In this document: positions 21,413 through 32,664 of the stretch, in pieces
Numbering within the stretch: the stretch's first letter is position 1
Layout: every line of letters starts with the position of its first letter
Assembly: GCF_032854445.1 (NCBI RefSeq)
Contig: NC_088298.1
Coordinates: forward strand, 671,474 to 735,473
Direction: 5' to 3'
DNA from: Liolophura sinensis
Lineage: Eukaryota; Mollusca; Polyplacophora; Chitonida; Chitonidae
DNA: 64,000 bases
Position numbers and translations under genes: made by a program
Notes under the pieces: model-generated
The model's database searches: none
What the model saw: the letters and a program-made list of their open reading frames with translations, nothing else
Told to the model about the DNA's origin: nothing

Positions 21413-22286
21413 GACCTTTAGAAACTTCAGTCAGCCAGACCTTCACAAAATTCAGTCAGTCTGACATTTACAATGTCAGTCAGCCAGACCCTTCACAAAC
21501 CTGTCAGTCAGACCGTCACAAATGACAGTCAGCCAGACCCTTCACAAGCCAGTCTGCCAGACCCTTCAAAAAATCTGTCAAAAAGATCTCCATAAACCTC
21601 AGTCAACCAGACCGTTACAAGCCAGTCTGCCAGACCCTTCACAAACCTCAGTCAGACAGACCTTCACAAACTTCAGTCAGTCTGACATTTACAATGTCAG
21701 TCAGCCAGACCCTTCACAAACCTGTCAGTCAGACAGTCACAAATCACAGTCAACCAGACCTTCATAAACCTCAGTCAGCCAGACCCTTCACAAGCCAGTC
21801 TGCCAGACCCTTCACAAACCTCAGTCAGACAGACCTTCACAAACTTCAGTCAGCCAGGCCCTTCACAAGCCTGTCAGTCAGACCGTCACAAATCACAGTC
21901 AACCAGACCCTCATAAACCTCAGTCAGCCGGACCCTTCACAAGCCAGTCTGCCAGACCCTTCACAAACCTCAGTCAGGCAGACCTTCACAAACTTCAGTC
22001 AGTCTGACATTTACAATGTCAGTCAGCCAGACCCTTAACAAACCTGTTAGTCAGACCGTCACAAATCACAGTCAACCAGACCTTCATAAACCTCGGTCAG
22101 CCGGACCCTTCACAAGCAAGTCTGCCAGACCCTTCACAAACCTGAGTCAGACAGACCTTCATAAACCTCAGTCAACCTGACCCTCACAAACCTCAGTCAA
22201 CAATACTTTCACAAACCTCAACTTACCTCACCTTTACCAACCTCAGTCAGCCAGACCTTCACATACCTCAGTCAACCTGACCCTTC

Positions 22287-22480
22287 ACAAATGTAAGAAA
22301 TGGTCGATATTACAGAATACACAAACAAATAATTTTGATTTTTACTTTGTGAGCAATTCAATAATAGTGAATATCTACAACAGAAATTGTTATAGACCCA
22401 GTAACAAACAATCTAATGATGGGAAACAAACCAAAAGAAATCAGTGTCCCAGCCTCCAACCACAAAGGGTAGATCAACCA
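22287..22480. repeat. higher-order module, divergent terminal copy
   Basis: Recognisable by AATGGTCGATATTACAGAAT and ACAAACAATCTAATGATGGG, but clearly more diverged. The minisatellite ends here. Confidence 0.7.
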
Positions 22481-22620
22481 AATCGTATCAGGATAACAGA
22501 GTGTACCATGATACCTGACATGCTTACAATTTTACTAACATAGTAAAAAATGTTATCAGAATGTTCTGAACGACTGATTTTGACAGTTCACGTTTAATCA
22601 CGTATCTTAAAAGGGTTTGT

Positions 22621-22829
22621 TTACTTGATGCTTTTCATTCTGTTTCGGATAAAATCCTTTATGTTTCGCCATGGTCTTGACTCCGACACTGGCTCCTTAT
22701 CTTTGCACTCGTCAATTTCTTTCTTTCCAGGGAGTTTCTTTAAAGCAATATGCCTGTCAAAATGTTTGAGAACAGCAATTTTCTCATCTTCTGTCCATAG
22801 CCGTTTTACACATTTAGCCTTTAACGAAC
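22621..22829 (-). CDS. last exon of a C2H2/PCxxC-family gene (Myb-like WTxxEK block)
   Basis: The acceptor TTTTACGAAG precedes a frame reading KRLWTEDEKIAVLKHFDRHI, then LPGKKEIDEC, then SRPWRNIKDFIRNRM and a stop. This W...K.PGK..C...W..IK pattern is, as I recall, the C-terminus of a large family of uncharacterised invertebrate and fish proteins whose upstream parts carry C2H2-like and PCxxC blocks. Such upstream blocks occur on the same strand at 44466-45584. The exon is entered in phase 1, which fits the phase-1 exit of the mini-exon at 29276-29335. Whether these pieces form one transcript is unproven. Confidence 0.55.
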
Positions 22830-22869
22830 CTTCGTAAAACCCAAAAAAAGAAAAGAAAAAATACAATTA

Positions 22870-23912
22870 ACAGCAATAATCACACTGAATGTAATATTCC
22901 TTCATCGAAAAAAAAAACTAACATAAAATGCTGAAGCCAGAGCCAGAGCAAATAGAATATTAAAGGCTGGTCCTGCCAGCCATGGGTCAGACTAATGCCT
23001 ACCCTAGGGTTATTTGCCCCACATGACAGGACAAGGGTAAAGCATCTCCATGAAAGTTGAAAAGATAGTTGTCTTGGGTTATTAATTCCAGGCTCTGCTG
23101 GCTTTTCCACCCATAAAAAACGGCCTTCACCACACAAGTGATACATTGTTGAATAAAGAAATAGGATCTGTATCCAGCAATCAAGGTTTAATGGTTTAAT
23201 GGAAGAAAGGACACAGATGTGTTAGGAGAGAACAGATGTAAGAAAAGGCCATTGAAAATCCAGAGGTCACCTTCATAATGAAGTGTGAATGTGGTCTAGG
23301 TTTGATTAACTTTGGGACAACTGTTCAAGAGAGAGTGTTTATGACAGAAATTACAAAACAGTCGATCACACGGATGGACATGTGGAAAGACAGTAGGCTG
23401 TGGAACATTGAAACTAAATACATACCCAAGTTTGGTTGTTATTTACGTCAATTAAACTTTGTTTGCAAATTTCAATAGATACATTTACAAGGCTTCATAG
23501 ATTTCAGACATGATTGTGGTGAACCAAGAAAATAGCTGAAATTTACTATCATAGCCCAAAAAGGCCGGGGTCCAAGGGCCGCGTAGGCCCCGGAAGCTAG
23601 AAAAATCTGCATGGCTGAAAATGGATTCTGGGACGTTTTTGGCTATTAAAATCAAACTAGAATCCTGTAAAATATGAAGAAAACCAACACGGTTTTCTGA
23701 CTTACAGATTTTCCCATCTGCTTTGTCCCCACAGAACTCTAATCTTCTGGACAGAGAGAAGAATGCATTTTTGTACCAAAGCCAAAATTTAATACATGTA
23801 ACAGATTTTTTTCTGGTTCAGACATTGTTAGTAGTGTACAGGTCATTTTCAGCATTTTCAGTCAAATGTTTAGATTGGCATGTTATGGCAAAGAATACAA
23901 CTGTCCAGTTTT
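22870..23912. other. no gene recognised
   Basis: AT-rich sequence with short open frames on both strands and no recognisable motif. AAAAGGCCGGGGTCCAAGGG at about 23560 is a GC-rich island of unknown origin. Confidence 0.4.
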
Positions 23913-26900
23913 TCATTCAATGGCACCATGGTGTTCCAATCTGGCTTTCTTGGCTGCCTTTTGACACAACTCCTTGGCTTTCCTTTTCGTCAAAGTGCTC
24001 TGTGCTCTAATGTCCAGCTGTTTCTGTTTTTCTGTGGCAACTGATTTCTTCTCTTCAAGAATGGCCTTATACTGGCTGAATGATCGCTTGACATTCCTCA
24101 CAAGAGTGTGATCAACCTTATCATGGAGATGGTCCCTCTTCTTGAAATACTCCACAGGAGATTTACCAGAAGCTTTCAAACCATATTTTATGTTTTGTAT
24201 GGCTTGGTAGGTTTCAATGTTGAGTCTCCCAGATTTGGCATCAATGACGTCATTCATTACATTGAAGGAAGATTCAACCTGCTGTCCATGCAAAAAGGAC
24301 AGAACAGCCTTAGCCATCTTGGACAGGCACGGATATTTCAGACATATCTCTTCTTTCCCCCACCACTCATCAATACGACACCCTTCTGGGAAATCAGGAT
24401 GTTGATCTGTCTGGTATTTTCTGATATTTAACTCATAAAGTTCCTCTTCTGTCTCTGTCAGGACATTAGGCGCCAGTGCTGGTAACTTCTGGAGCAAAGA
24501 AAGAGTAAGTGTGTGACCACTTGCATGAGGGTGAAGGGCAGAAACAGCCTTCAAAAACTTGTTACCCCACAGGCGATGTAGGCTTCCTTGACCTGAAATG
24601 ACAATCAAACATAAGTCTTTCTAAAAAATTCAAATGGTTTCTTTTTCAGATTATATCAGACTTCAGCTGTAAAATTCAGAGGCAAAGGCATACAGAAAAT
24701 ATGTTCGAAATGCTTTGAATATTTGATGTAAAATTAGTATTTTGTAAACACACATAGATTAATAATAGTTTGCAATAAATCTAATGATTCATGCTTAACA
24801 GATTTGGGCATTTTGACAAAGAAAGAATGAGATGAATCTTTACACCACTTTTGTAGTAGCTTTCCTTCACCTGTTTTAGAAATGAAGTAACCATGTAGGT
24901 CGGTGTTGAAGGACTCTGGATCAGTTTCAATGCTTTACTTCCCATGAACATCTGCTTAGGTTTCATAATAGCTTGCTTCAGATCCAGCTTCTTCAATTGA
25001 GCTCCGGTTGATGCTGTGTTGATGACTTCTGCTTTGACATAACATCCTAGGAATCCTTAAACAGCTTTAACTGTTAAATTAATAAAACAAATATTAAAAT
25101 CTCAAATTAGTGTCATGCATATTTTTTCAAGCTTTTGAAGTAACTCCTGAATGGGAGCAGCTGTGAAAAACAACACATTTTACTCATATCACTGCATCCA
25201 GGAATTATGACATTATCACAGTTACTAGTTTAATGGTTTCAAGCCAATAAAATCAACACTGAATTGTTCCATTAATAAGAAAATTAGCACTGGCTTAAAT
25301 GACATATGTTCAATATCCCATTTAAATTGACTTTTTGCCATGTGAAATATACGCAACAATTTACTTTCAGTTCACCATACATATATTCTTAGACATTTTC
25401 TTATATCCACCTTCTATAATCATTTTTGTGGACAATGTAGAGTGTACAGTACCTGTGATTCATGAAGTTGGTGGATGAGTGGCTCTTTCATCTCAAACAG
25501 TAGTACAAAGTGTTTGAGGAGAGGGAAGACTGAACAGTACAAGCCCATCACCATTTTTGTCTGTTTTCTCTGTGTAAAAAATCCGTGTGACGATGCGGTC
25601 TTTCCTTTCCCTTCCTTCCTTTGTCAATTTTTTTTGACCAAGTTCCTGGCAAATTCCACCAAAAATGCTGTAGTTATAAACCTTACAGGTATTCAGTATA
25701 AAATTATTAATTTACTGACATATAAATATATCTGACTTATTATGTCAATATACAGCACAGTAATAAATGTATCTTACCAGTCAGTGTCCATTGAGAGCCC
25801 ATCTTTAGTCAACATCAAACAGCAAAACTCCATGGATACACTGTACATACAATGAACCAAAGTGCAAAATTAAACAAAACACTGGAACAGGGTTAGAAGT
25901 TCAAACTCATGCCATGCAAAGAACAACAACAGATGAATACAAATGCTGAAAGAACGTCATGCTTAATTCATAAAGGAAAATTAATAACATTGGCAAACAA
26001 CAGGTCAAATTAATGTCAATATATGTATTAAAGTCTACCTTGTGTATTTCCCGTATCCGTTCCTTGGATGCTTCAGATACGTTTAATCTTTTGTAGATTT
26101 CTAGCACTGTCGGCAGATGTTGTCTGTGTTCCTCTTTCATCAACATGGGGAAATAGAAAACAGTTGATGCATCAAACAGCCGATTGGTGTCCACAGTCAC
26201 ATCATACACAGACAACCACCTGTGGCTGACAAACCTCTGTGGTATACTCTACTTTATTCCCAGAATTTCACACATTTCCTGGTAAATCTCCCTCAAATCA
26301 GGAGATCACTTCATGTCATTGAACAAATCATTCAGCAGCTGTTCTAAGAACCAGTCAAAGGGCTTACAGAATGCCTTTGCGGCATTGTGGATAAGGTGGC
26401 AAATGTCACCATCAACATCCAACAGGTGCCCAGCTTTTTTCTCCCGAATTTGAGTTTCCAGTCCTGACTTTGATCCCCTCATAACATTACAAGAATCCAT
26501 GAGTATGGAAATAAGATTACTCCAGGGCACTTCATTGGTTTCAAACAAAGTCACTATTTTCTGATAGAGAGACTCACTTGTAACTTTGATGCAGGTCAGA
26601 GAGGCAAAATGTTGCACAACTACCTTATTTAAATCTGGACTGAAGTAACTTGCAAGAACTGTGAGAACTTTTTGGTAGTTTGAACTCGTGCTTTCATCGA
26701 TGTTTCGTGAGAAGTGAACGGACCTCAGGTTTTCCAACAGTTTGTCCTCAAACATTTTTCCAACACCAAGCCTGGTTTTGTAGGAAGCAGTTGTGCGTGA
26801 CATTTCTAGATGTTCCAGTGCCCTTTTATCTTGAGATAAGGTTTTCGCCAACTGAATGAGATTAGGAACAATGGCAAATGATAAGGAATATTCAGCCGTG

Positions 26901-28033
26901 AATGCCAAAAGCATTGCTTCTTGATTGACGATTCTGTCCTTTAATGGTGTGGCAATTTCAGCAGAAGCTCCTTCAGGGGCCTTTGCAGCAGCAGCTTTAA
27001 ACATTGGGTGTATACCATAAGGAGCCTTGGAATCTGTTGACTTTTGTCCAAAAGCAGCTACAACAAACCAAAATGAGAGTGATTATCAAGTTAGTCCTTT
27101 AAATTAATATACCAAGTAGGTTTCAAAACAGGACTCGAGCTTCTGCACTGTGGTTTACAAAATGCTAAAAGCACAACCTTTAATTTGTATACAATTAATA
27201 TAGGCTATGTGTTGCCATTAATGCATTATTTGCTCAATATAATTTGGTAGCATCCCTCTGTCAAATGTAAACAAAAATCATTTAGTATGCTAGTTGGTGG
27301 CAATGTCATTATTTTAATTTATTTTTGACGAACATGTGTTTATTTCAATTTTTATATAGGCCTATCTTTTTAAGCCTTAATCAATTTATTTATTTTAATA
27401 TTTAGCAAACTCTAACAGTCTAATGGGTAAATAAAATAAATGCCTAATAATCTCATCTGTCTTCATATAATGCCGTGTAAACCATGACGAGTTATCAACT
27501 GATATTTAACGGAAAGTTAAAAAAGCTGACCAACAAGCAGAAGATAAGAGCGGGGAGTTACCTCCCTTACTACGTGATCATCTCTGCACATGTGGAACTG
27601 GTAAAGAATAACGATCCGTGGGCCCTCTACGTCACTCCATTCATTCAAGTCCGCCTCTATTGTCCGACTACAATGAGCTTACTGGAGGACCCCTAAACCT
27701 TACTCCACCCTGAATGTTGATAAGGGAACAGAACTTACCAGATAGACTGTAGTTAGACAACCGTAATTTCAGGTTATCTCTGTGAATTTTCTGGCCGATG
27801 TGCTGTGCTAGCGCCTTCCATCCGCGACCCCCATAATACACATCTTTGTGGCACAACTCGCAGAAAGCCAAACCGGCGGATGTTATCTTCCTCATGAATT
27901 TTCCCACTTATTCCCCTTCGACCTTCCGTTCAAGCCAATCCCATCTCCAGATGTTTTTCAACCCCTTGTCCACTGTACGCGCATCAAAATCTTTATCTGA
28001 TCGATCCACGATACTCCGAGACGTTGCCGCCAT
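23913..28033 (-). pseudogene. hAT-like transposase, multi-exon, at least three nonsense codons
   Basis: The order on the minus strand is exon 27739-28033 (MAATSRSIV start; zinc-finger block AFCELCHKDVYYGG...H...H), donor GTAAGT; exon 26039-27057 (MFKAAAAK, HFSRNIDESTSSNY, DVDGDICHLIHNAAKAFCKP, RWLSVYDVT); exon 25453-25569; exon about 24844-25046 (CYVKAEVINTAS); and exon 23913-24592 with the C-terminal dimerisation block (IDEWWGKEE, FLHGQQVESSFNVMND). The first two exons join in frame at phase 1. In-frame stops are TAA at 27908-27910, TGA at 26306-26308 (where the family has Trp) and TAG at 26249-26251. The exon structure is preserved, so decay is mostly by point mutation. Element ends were not found. 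Confidence 0.8.
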
Positions 28034-29275
28034 TTTTGACCGGGCTGGCTCTGCTTCTGCCTTCGAATAATGGTATCTTGTTCCCGATTGGTTGAAACAG
28101 TTCGGCTTAATGAAACACACGATCTCACTGGACAATAGACTCCATTCAGATAACATTATAACCTCCAGAAATGCCAGATTTCGGTAGCCATGCATCGGCA
28201 AATTGACAGAATCTTCGACTTTATTTTGAGGAAATAAATCGGAACTTTACAAAATGTTACTACACAGAAAAAAAAACGGAAAACAGGTAAATTAATCGAA
28301 ACTGAACAAAGAAAAAGCGGAATTCCGCTAAAAAGCGGAAAAAAATCATGTCCGAGATTTACTTTACTGACCCCAAACACATTCACTAAATGGACCAAGG
28401 TCACTTAAAATTAACAGGGCTCTACCTCATGATAAAGTGCAAGTCAAATGTACATCTGGTGAATTTGAGATAAACTGTTCAGGAAATAATGTGCCTAAAA
28501 GAATAGAGGGCAGACAGGCACAACCCTACAACAATACCCTTAGGCCAATATTGGATGTGATGTAAAAAGTCAGAAAATGGTAATGACCCTATGGCTTAAA
28601 CATATGTGTAACTACTGTTGGAAAACGCAGTGTTCATGTGCATTTGGTAGCGAAAAAAATGTTCAATTACTACAAATTTGATGACCTATTATCATTTAAT
28701 AACTACTTTTATTAATTATTACATGAACGCACCAATGCAAAAATAAAATGAAACTATTCAATCCAAAATGACATTCGAAATAGTCATGATAGTGAGGAGC
28801 TCTTCATGAGTAATGGCTAAAATTTCTAGCCGATAGGCCTAAACCCTAAAACTTAATTGTACAGGTACGTGTACTGTCAAATTTGCTCCAGCAATTAGCA
28901 ATGCTATTCATGACTGATCCAACATTAGTGATTTTCAAAACTTTTTCAAAAGGGTTCTTAAGGTTCTTGAAAACAAATTTCAACAGAATTCAGATTGTAA
29001 TTACAATCTGGTAACCTTAGCAACCTAGAATTCTGGATGTACACTGACATTGATTTTCATCAATTACGCCATCAAATAATACACCTGTTATTACTAAAAG
29101 TTGGTCATACTCCCTTGCAAATACATCAATATTTCATTCAATACAATCCAGAAAAAGAGCTTTAATAAGAAACAAAAGATGTTAATAAAACTGTAGAATA
29201 TCACCTCATTACTACTGCGATCATTACATGTACATTTGAATAGTAAGTAGCATGCAATTTCTTCAGGGTACATAC
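28034..29275. other. no gene recognised
   Basis: AT-rich. ACAGGGCTCTACCTCATG at about 28415 looks like a hAT-type terminus, but no inverted partner or target duplication was found. Confidence 0.4.
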
Positions 29276-29335
29276 CATCAGAGTTTGACACCTTGCTTTC
29301 TCCCCGCTTCTTGGATTTCTTGGCATCACATACAT
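29276..29335 (-). CDS. candidate 60-nt basic mini-exon
   Basis: The acceptor GTTTTAG and donor GTATGT bracket 60 nt. In the phase-1 reading it encodes DVCDAKKSKKRGESKVSNSD, a nuclear-localisation-like basic peptide, and leaves in phase 1. It resembles the acidic/basic mini-exons at 43462-43780 on the same strand. The evidence is splice signals, phase and composition only. Confidence 0.35.
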
Positions 29336-29339
29336 CTAA

Positions 29340-29811
29340 AACAAACACATAGATAATCAATCACATACATGTATTATAATTTACACAGATTGTCTCAGTG
29401 AATTTTCTATTTTGTTATCAGCCAGATGGACGGTAACATATCCACTGTTGAACCTTAAGCCTGTTCCCCAAGCAAGATATCAAGCCAACCATACCAACCC
29501 AAACAATTTGGGCCAAGTTGTTATAAAAGAGGTCAAACCAAGAAACTAGAGTCCAGGTGTACTCAATATATGCCTGCAAAACATCACTGTACAACAGACA
29601 TTTTTTCAGAAAAACAATCTAACTATTGTGGTTTTATTAAAATGATCTTTTGACATCTTGAATGAATAATTACTAAGTTTTCAAACTTTACACGGAAACT
29701 TTGATTTGATTTATTCACCAGAAAGAAAGTAGAAAAGGAAGAACATCTCAATACCTCTCTGTACCTGAACCTCTTGTATCCGCATGGTTATATATAAATA
29801 TATATACACAC
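29340..29811. other. no gene recognised
   Basis: Intergenic or intronic AT-rich sequence that ends in a TATATAAATATATATACACAC tract at the LTR border. Confidence 0.4.
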
Positions 29812-29990
29812 TGTTACGGTATTGAAAACAGCAACAGAAGACAGACTCAGTGACTCAATATTACAATGTAAACAATGCTATATATATAAAATGAGACGTA
29901 CAGTTTTACAAACAGTTCAACAACAACAACATAAAAAACATACACATCAGTATTACCGGTCTTTAAAAGTTTCCAGTTCACCTTTGCATC
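29812..29990 (-). repeat. 3' LTR remnant (179 bp)
   Basis: Matches 31004-31182 with four differences. It starts, on the plus strand, TGTTACGGTATTGAAAACAG and stops abruptly at TTTGCATC, where gag sequence begins. Confidence 0.9.
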
Positions 29991-30875
29991 ATTATGAATA
30001 CAACGCTTGAACTCTTCTACCAGCACAAGCTGACGCAAACTTTCAAAATCTTTGCCTATTTTCTTGGCTGTACACCAGCGATCAAACAACTGCTCCTTAG
30101 CTCGACCAATCTCAACGTATGTCTGATCTCTACCTTTTTCATAGTTACGAAATTTCGGGCGGTAAGCTTCAGGCACCAATTCATAACCCTTCAAAATTAC
30201 CTCTTTCACATAGTCATAATTGGAAGCATTCTCTACACTTAACTGAGTGTAAATTTCCCTGGCCTTTCCAATTAGCACACTCTGTAATAACATAGTCCAG
30301 AACTCTTTAGGCCACTTCAAACTATTTGCAATTTTCTCAAAGTGCAGAAAATATTTATCCACCTCTTTTTCCTGAAAGGATGGAACTAACCGAATGTATT
30401 TGGTCACATCAAATCCTGAATCCTGTCTACCGGAAGGACCCGGTTTCTCATCTCTCTCAACCTCTAACTTTTTCATTTGGAATTCCAATTCTCTTTCCCT
30501 CTCTCTTTCCTCTCTCTGCATTTTCAAATTTTCTAACTGTATCTCATGTTCCCTCTCTTTCTCTTTCTCTCTTTCCTCTCTCTGCAATTCCCTCTCTCTT
30601 TCCTCTCTCTGCATTTTCAAATTTTCTAACTGCTTAAACTTAAGCTCGGCATCAGACTGACCCTCGAACTCATAATCAGATAATGCAGAACTATCAAACT
30701 TACTTATCTCCACTAAATGTTTCAACAAAGTATACTGCATATCTCTTTTCCTCCATAAAGACTTTACGGACAAACCTAAAAATGTCCCTAACTTAACCAA
30801 GTCTTCCTTCTTTAAACTCTCAAAAACATCCTGATCGGGCGCATTAACAAACTGTTTAGGATCAAAATCTCCCAT
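29991..30875 (-). pseudogene. gag polyprotein, 3' truncated
   Basis: The frame starts MGDFDPKQFVNAPDQDVF about 110 bp inside the primer site. It contains a long charged coiled coil (repeats of LENLKMQREERERE) and then a capsid/SCAN-like region with YIRLVPSFQEKEVDKYFLHF, WPKEFWTMLLQSVLIGKARE and EEFKRC. After the codons for CIHND the frame runs into LTR sequence at 29990, so the zinc knuckle and all of pol are absent. The SCAN-like layout is typical of Gypsy-group gag proteins of invertebrates. Confidence 0.8.
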
Positions 30876-30980
30876 TGTAAATATTTAGCCACTGAATCAT
30901 TCACCGTAAAAATTAAGCAATCGCTTCTCACATATGTTTAACTTCAAATATCCGGTGCAAAACAAAAGGGAAACAATCAG

Positions 30981-30998
30981 CTCCCGGACAAGCCCCCA
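30981..30998 (-). promoter_or_regulatory. primer-binding site, tRNA-Pro type
   Basis: The minus strand reads TGGGGGCTTGTCCGGGAG just after the LTR and a four-base spacer. This matches the complement of the 3' end of tRNA-Pro (CCA end included) at 16 of 18 positions, from the known tRNA-Pro acceptor/T-arm sequence. Confidence 0.8.
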
Positions 30999-31003
30999 AT
31001 TTC

Positions 31004-32007
31004 TGTTATGGTATTGAAAACAGCGACAGAAGACAGACTCAGTGACTCAATATTACAATGTAAACAATGCTATATATATAAAATGAGACGTGCAGTTTTA
31101 CAGACAGTTCAACAACAACAACATAAAAAACATACACATCAGTATTACCGGTCTTTAAAAGTTTCCAGTTCACCTTTGCATCCCAAGGAACGTATTCCAG
31201 GAGATCCAACGTAAAGACCATGGGATAAACACACAATTCACACAAGTCACAAATTGTCCCAGTCAGGTACTTCGCTAGGTTAGCGAACGCGAACACAGTA
31301 CACAGGTTACACAGAACTGGAACAGTCAAGTCTTTGAATGACGTCACACCCGCAGAGCACAACACAGGGTAAATCAAGGCATGGAGGTATAATCCACTTT
31401 AGAACAGTCACAGCTCCCGCAGAAACTCACAAACGAGCCGTTCAGAGACGTAGAGTAATGTCACCTTGTGGCAGAACGAACGTCCTTTGCAAAACTGAAA
31501 ACTTCAGTTGAGAGTCCGTGACGACCTTGTCGGTCAGGTGAGGCCAGCGTGTTAAACAAATTACACAGTCAACACTGTATAATCATAATAAAGATCCAAA
31601 CACCAATAAACGTGACTTCCGCAGAAATTCACTTAAACCAGACATCAGTACAACTGTGATACACAAACGGTGCCGGCATAGAAATCTGTCCTCCCAAAAC
31701 GAAACTGGCATCACCAGCTCATATCAATATAATGGACTCGATACGAGAGCGTCGCACACTCTCCTGGCTCTCAGTGGATGCAGCAAAAATACCTCCACTC
31801 TGCACAGAAAACACGGCTTATATACGTTCCAGGTGGATTCAACTATTCTTAAACACAGAATTAACAGCCAATGAAATAAACGAAGCATTGAACAAGGTGC
31901 TTTCGATCCGGTCCGCGCTGTACACATATAACAGGGCCTGTTATGCTTTCACAAAGGTCCGCAGACTAACAGTACATGAAAACGTTAAATAGTCATACAT
32001 AGCAACA
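31004..32007 (-). repeat. 5' LTR, ~1.0 kb
   Basis: Plus-strand ends are TGTTATGG and GCAACA, giving the TG...CA and TGTT...AACA rule. The minus strand has an ATTGGCTG (CCAAT-type) word and a TATATAAG box near the middle. The outer end is inferred from the terminal inverted tetranucleotide. The flanks are CA-rich microsatellite, so the target duplication is ambiguous. Confidence 0.65.
31817..31824 (-). promoter_or_regulatory. TATA box of the LTR
   Basis: TATATAAG on the minus strand, within the U3 side of the LTR and downstream of the CCAAT-type word. Confidence 0.6.
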
Positions 32008-32260
32008 CACATACACACATACATATACATACATATACATACACACCCGCAAACACACAGGCACACGCATATGTATGTACATGTACGTATATTCATACAA
32101 ATACATCTTAAATATTATCGTAATGTGCACAGTATAAGTAGGCCTATATAATAATGTTTTTTCTTAATCAAGGTTAATACAAACAGGTACATACACACAC
32201 ACATAATTACATATGTACGGATACATCAGTTTGTCAACATAATACAACTTATAGCACTCT
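32008..32260. repeat. CA/TACA-rich simple sequence
   Basis: Imperfect (ACATACATATAC)n and (CA)n runs border the LTR. No coding potential. Confidence 0.7.
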
Positions 32261-32664
32261 GGCGGAAGCAGAAACCCCAAAGGGCTTATTGTATCCCATA
32301 ACATGTTTAAATTTAATTGACAAGAGATGCTAACTGGTTAATACTCATATGTTGGAATGAAGCACTTGCACATACGTACACGTGTACCTAATTATGCATA
32401 CACATAGTAGTTACTACTGTAGCACCCACTCCTAAATATAAGGATATACAGACAGTAAAGAGAATTTACATTCGTAAATATGTGTACAAATATGCACACG
32501 CACACATGTGCACTTATGTATTAATATTCATATCAATAAAGGCGACAACAATATACTATCAAGAGAAAACGTTAAGCAAGCAACTACGTGTCGCAACTGA
32601 GTTAATTCAAAACGTATGTACAATTGTGGATGACTTGGTGTAGTAATGATTATAGCTATATGCT

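Larger units (their letters stand above)
19227..22286. repeat. 25-bp minisatellite, block 2, main array
   Basis: Same 25-bp unit as in the fold-back unit, with many 22-27-bp variants. The array is organised by recurring ~175-bp modules and by longer near-identical stretches; the text around 21480-21640, 21690-21800 and 22015-22150 repeats almost word for word. Open frames here are repeat artefacts. Confidence 0.9.
29812..32007 (-). mobile_element. Gypsy-like LTR retroelement, internally deleted
   Basis: On the minus strand the order is 5' LTR (32007 to 31004), primer-binding site, gag start, then a breakpoint at 29990/29991 that joins the middle of gag directly to the last 179 bp of a second LTR copy. 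All of pol and most of the 3' LTR are missing. The shared 179 bp differ at four positions, all transitions, which suggests fairly recent insertion followed by a deletion. Confidence 0.85.

Noticed and set aside
19176-22038. Similar Ser/Gln/Thr-rich frames in the second minisatellite block
   Set aside because: Repeat artefact, as above.
28415-28430. CAGGGCTCTAC as the left end of a hAT element
   Set aside because: No inverted partner or matching duplication was found within reach.
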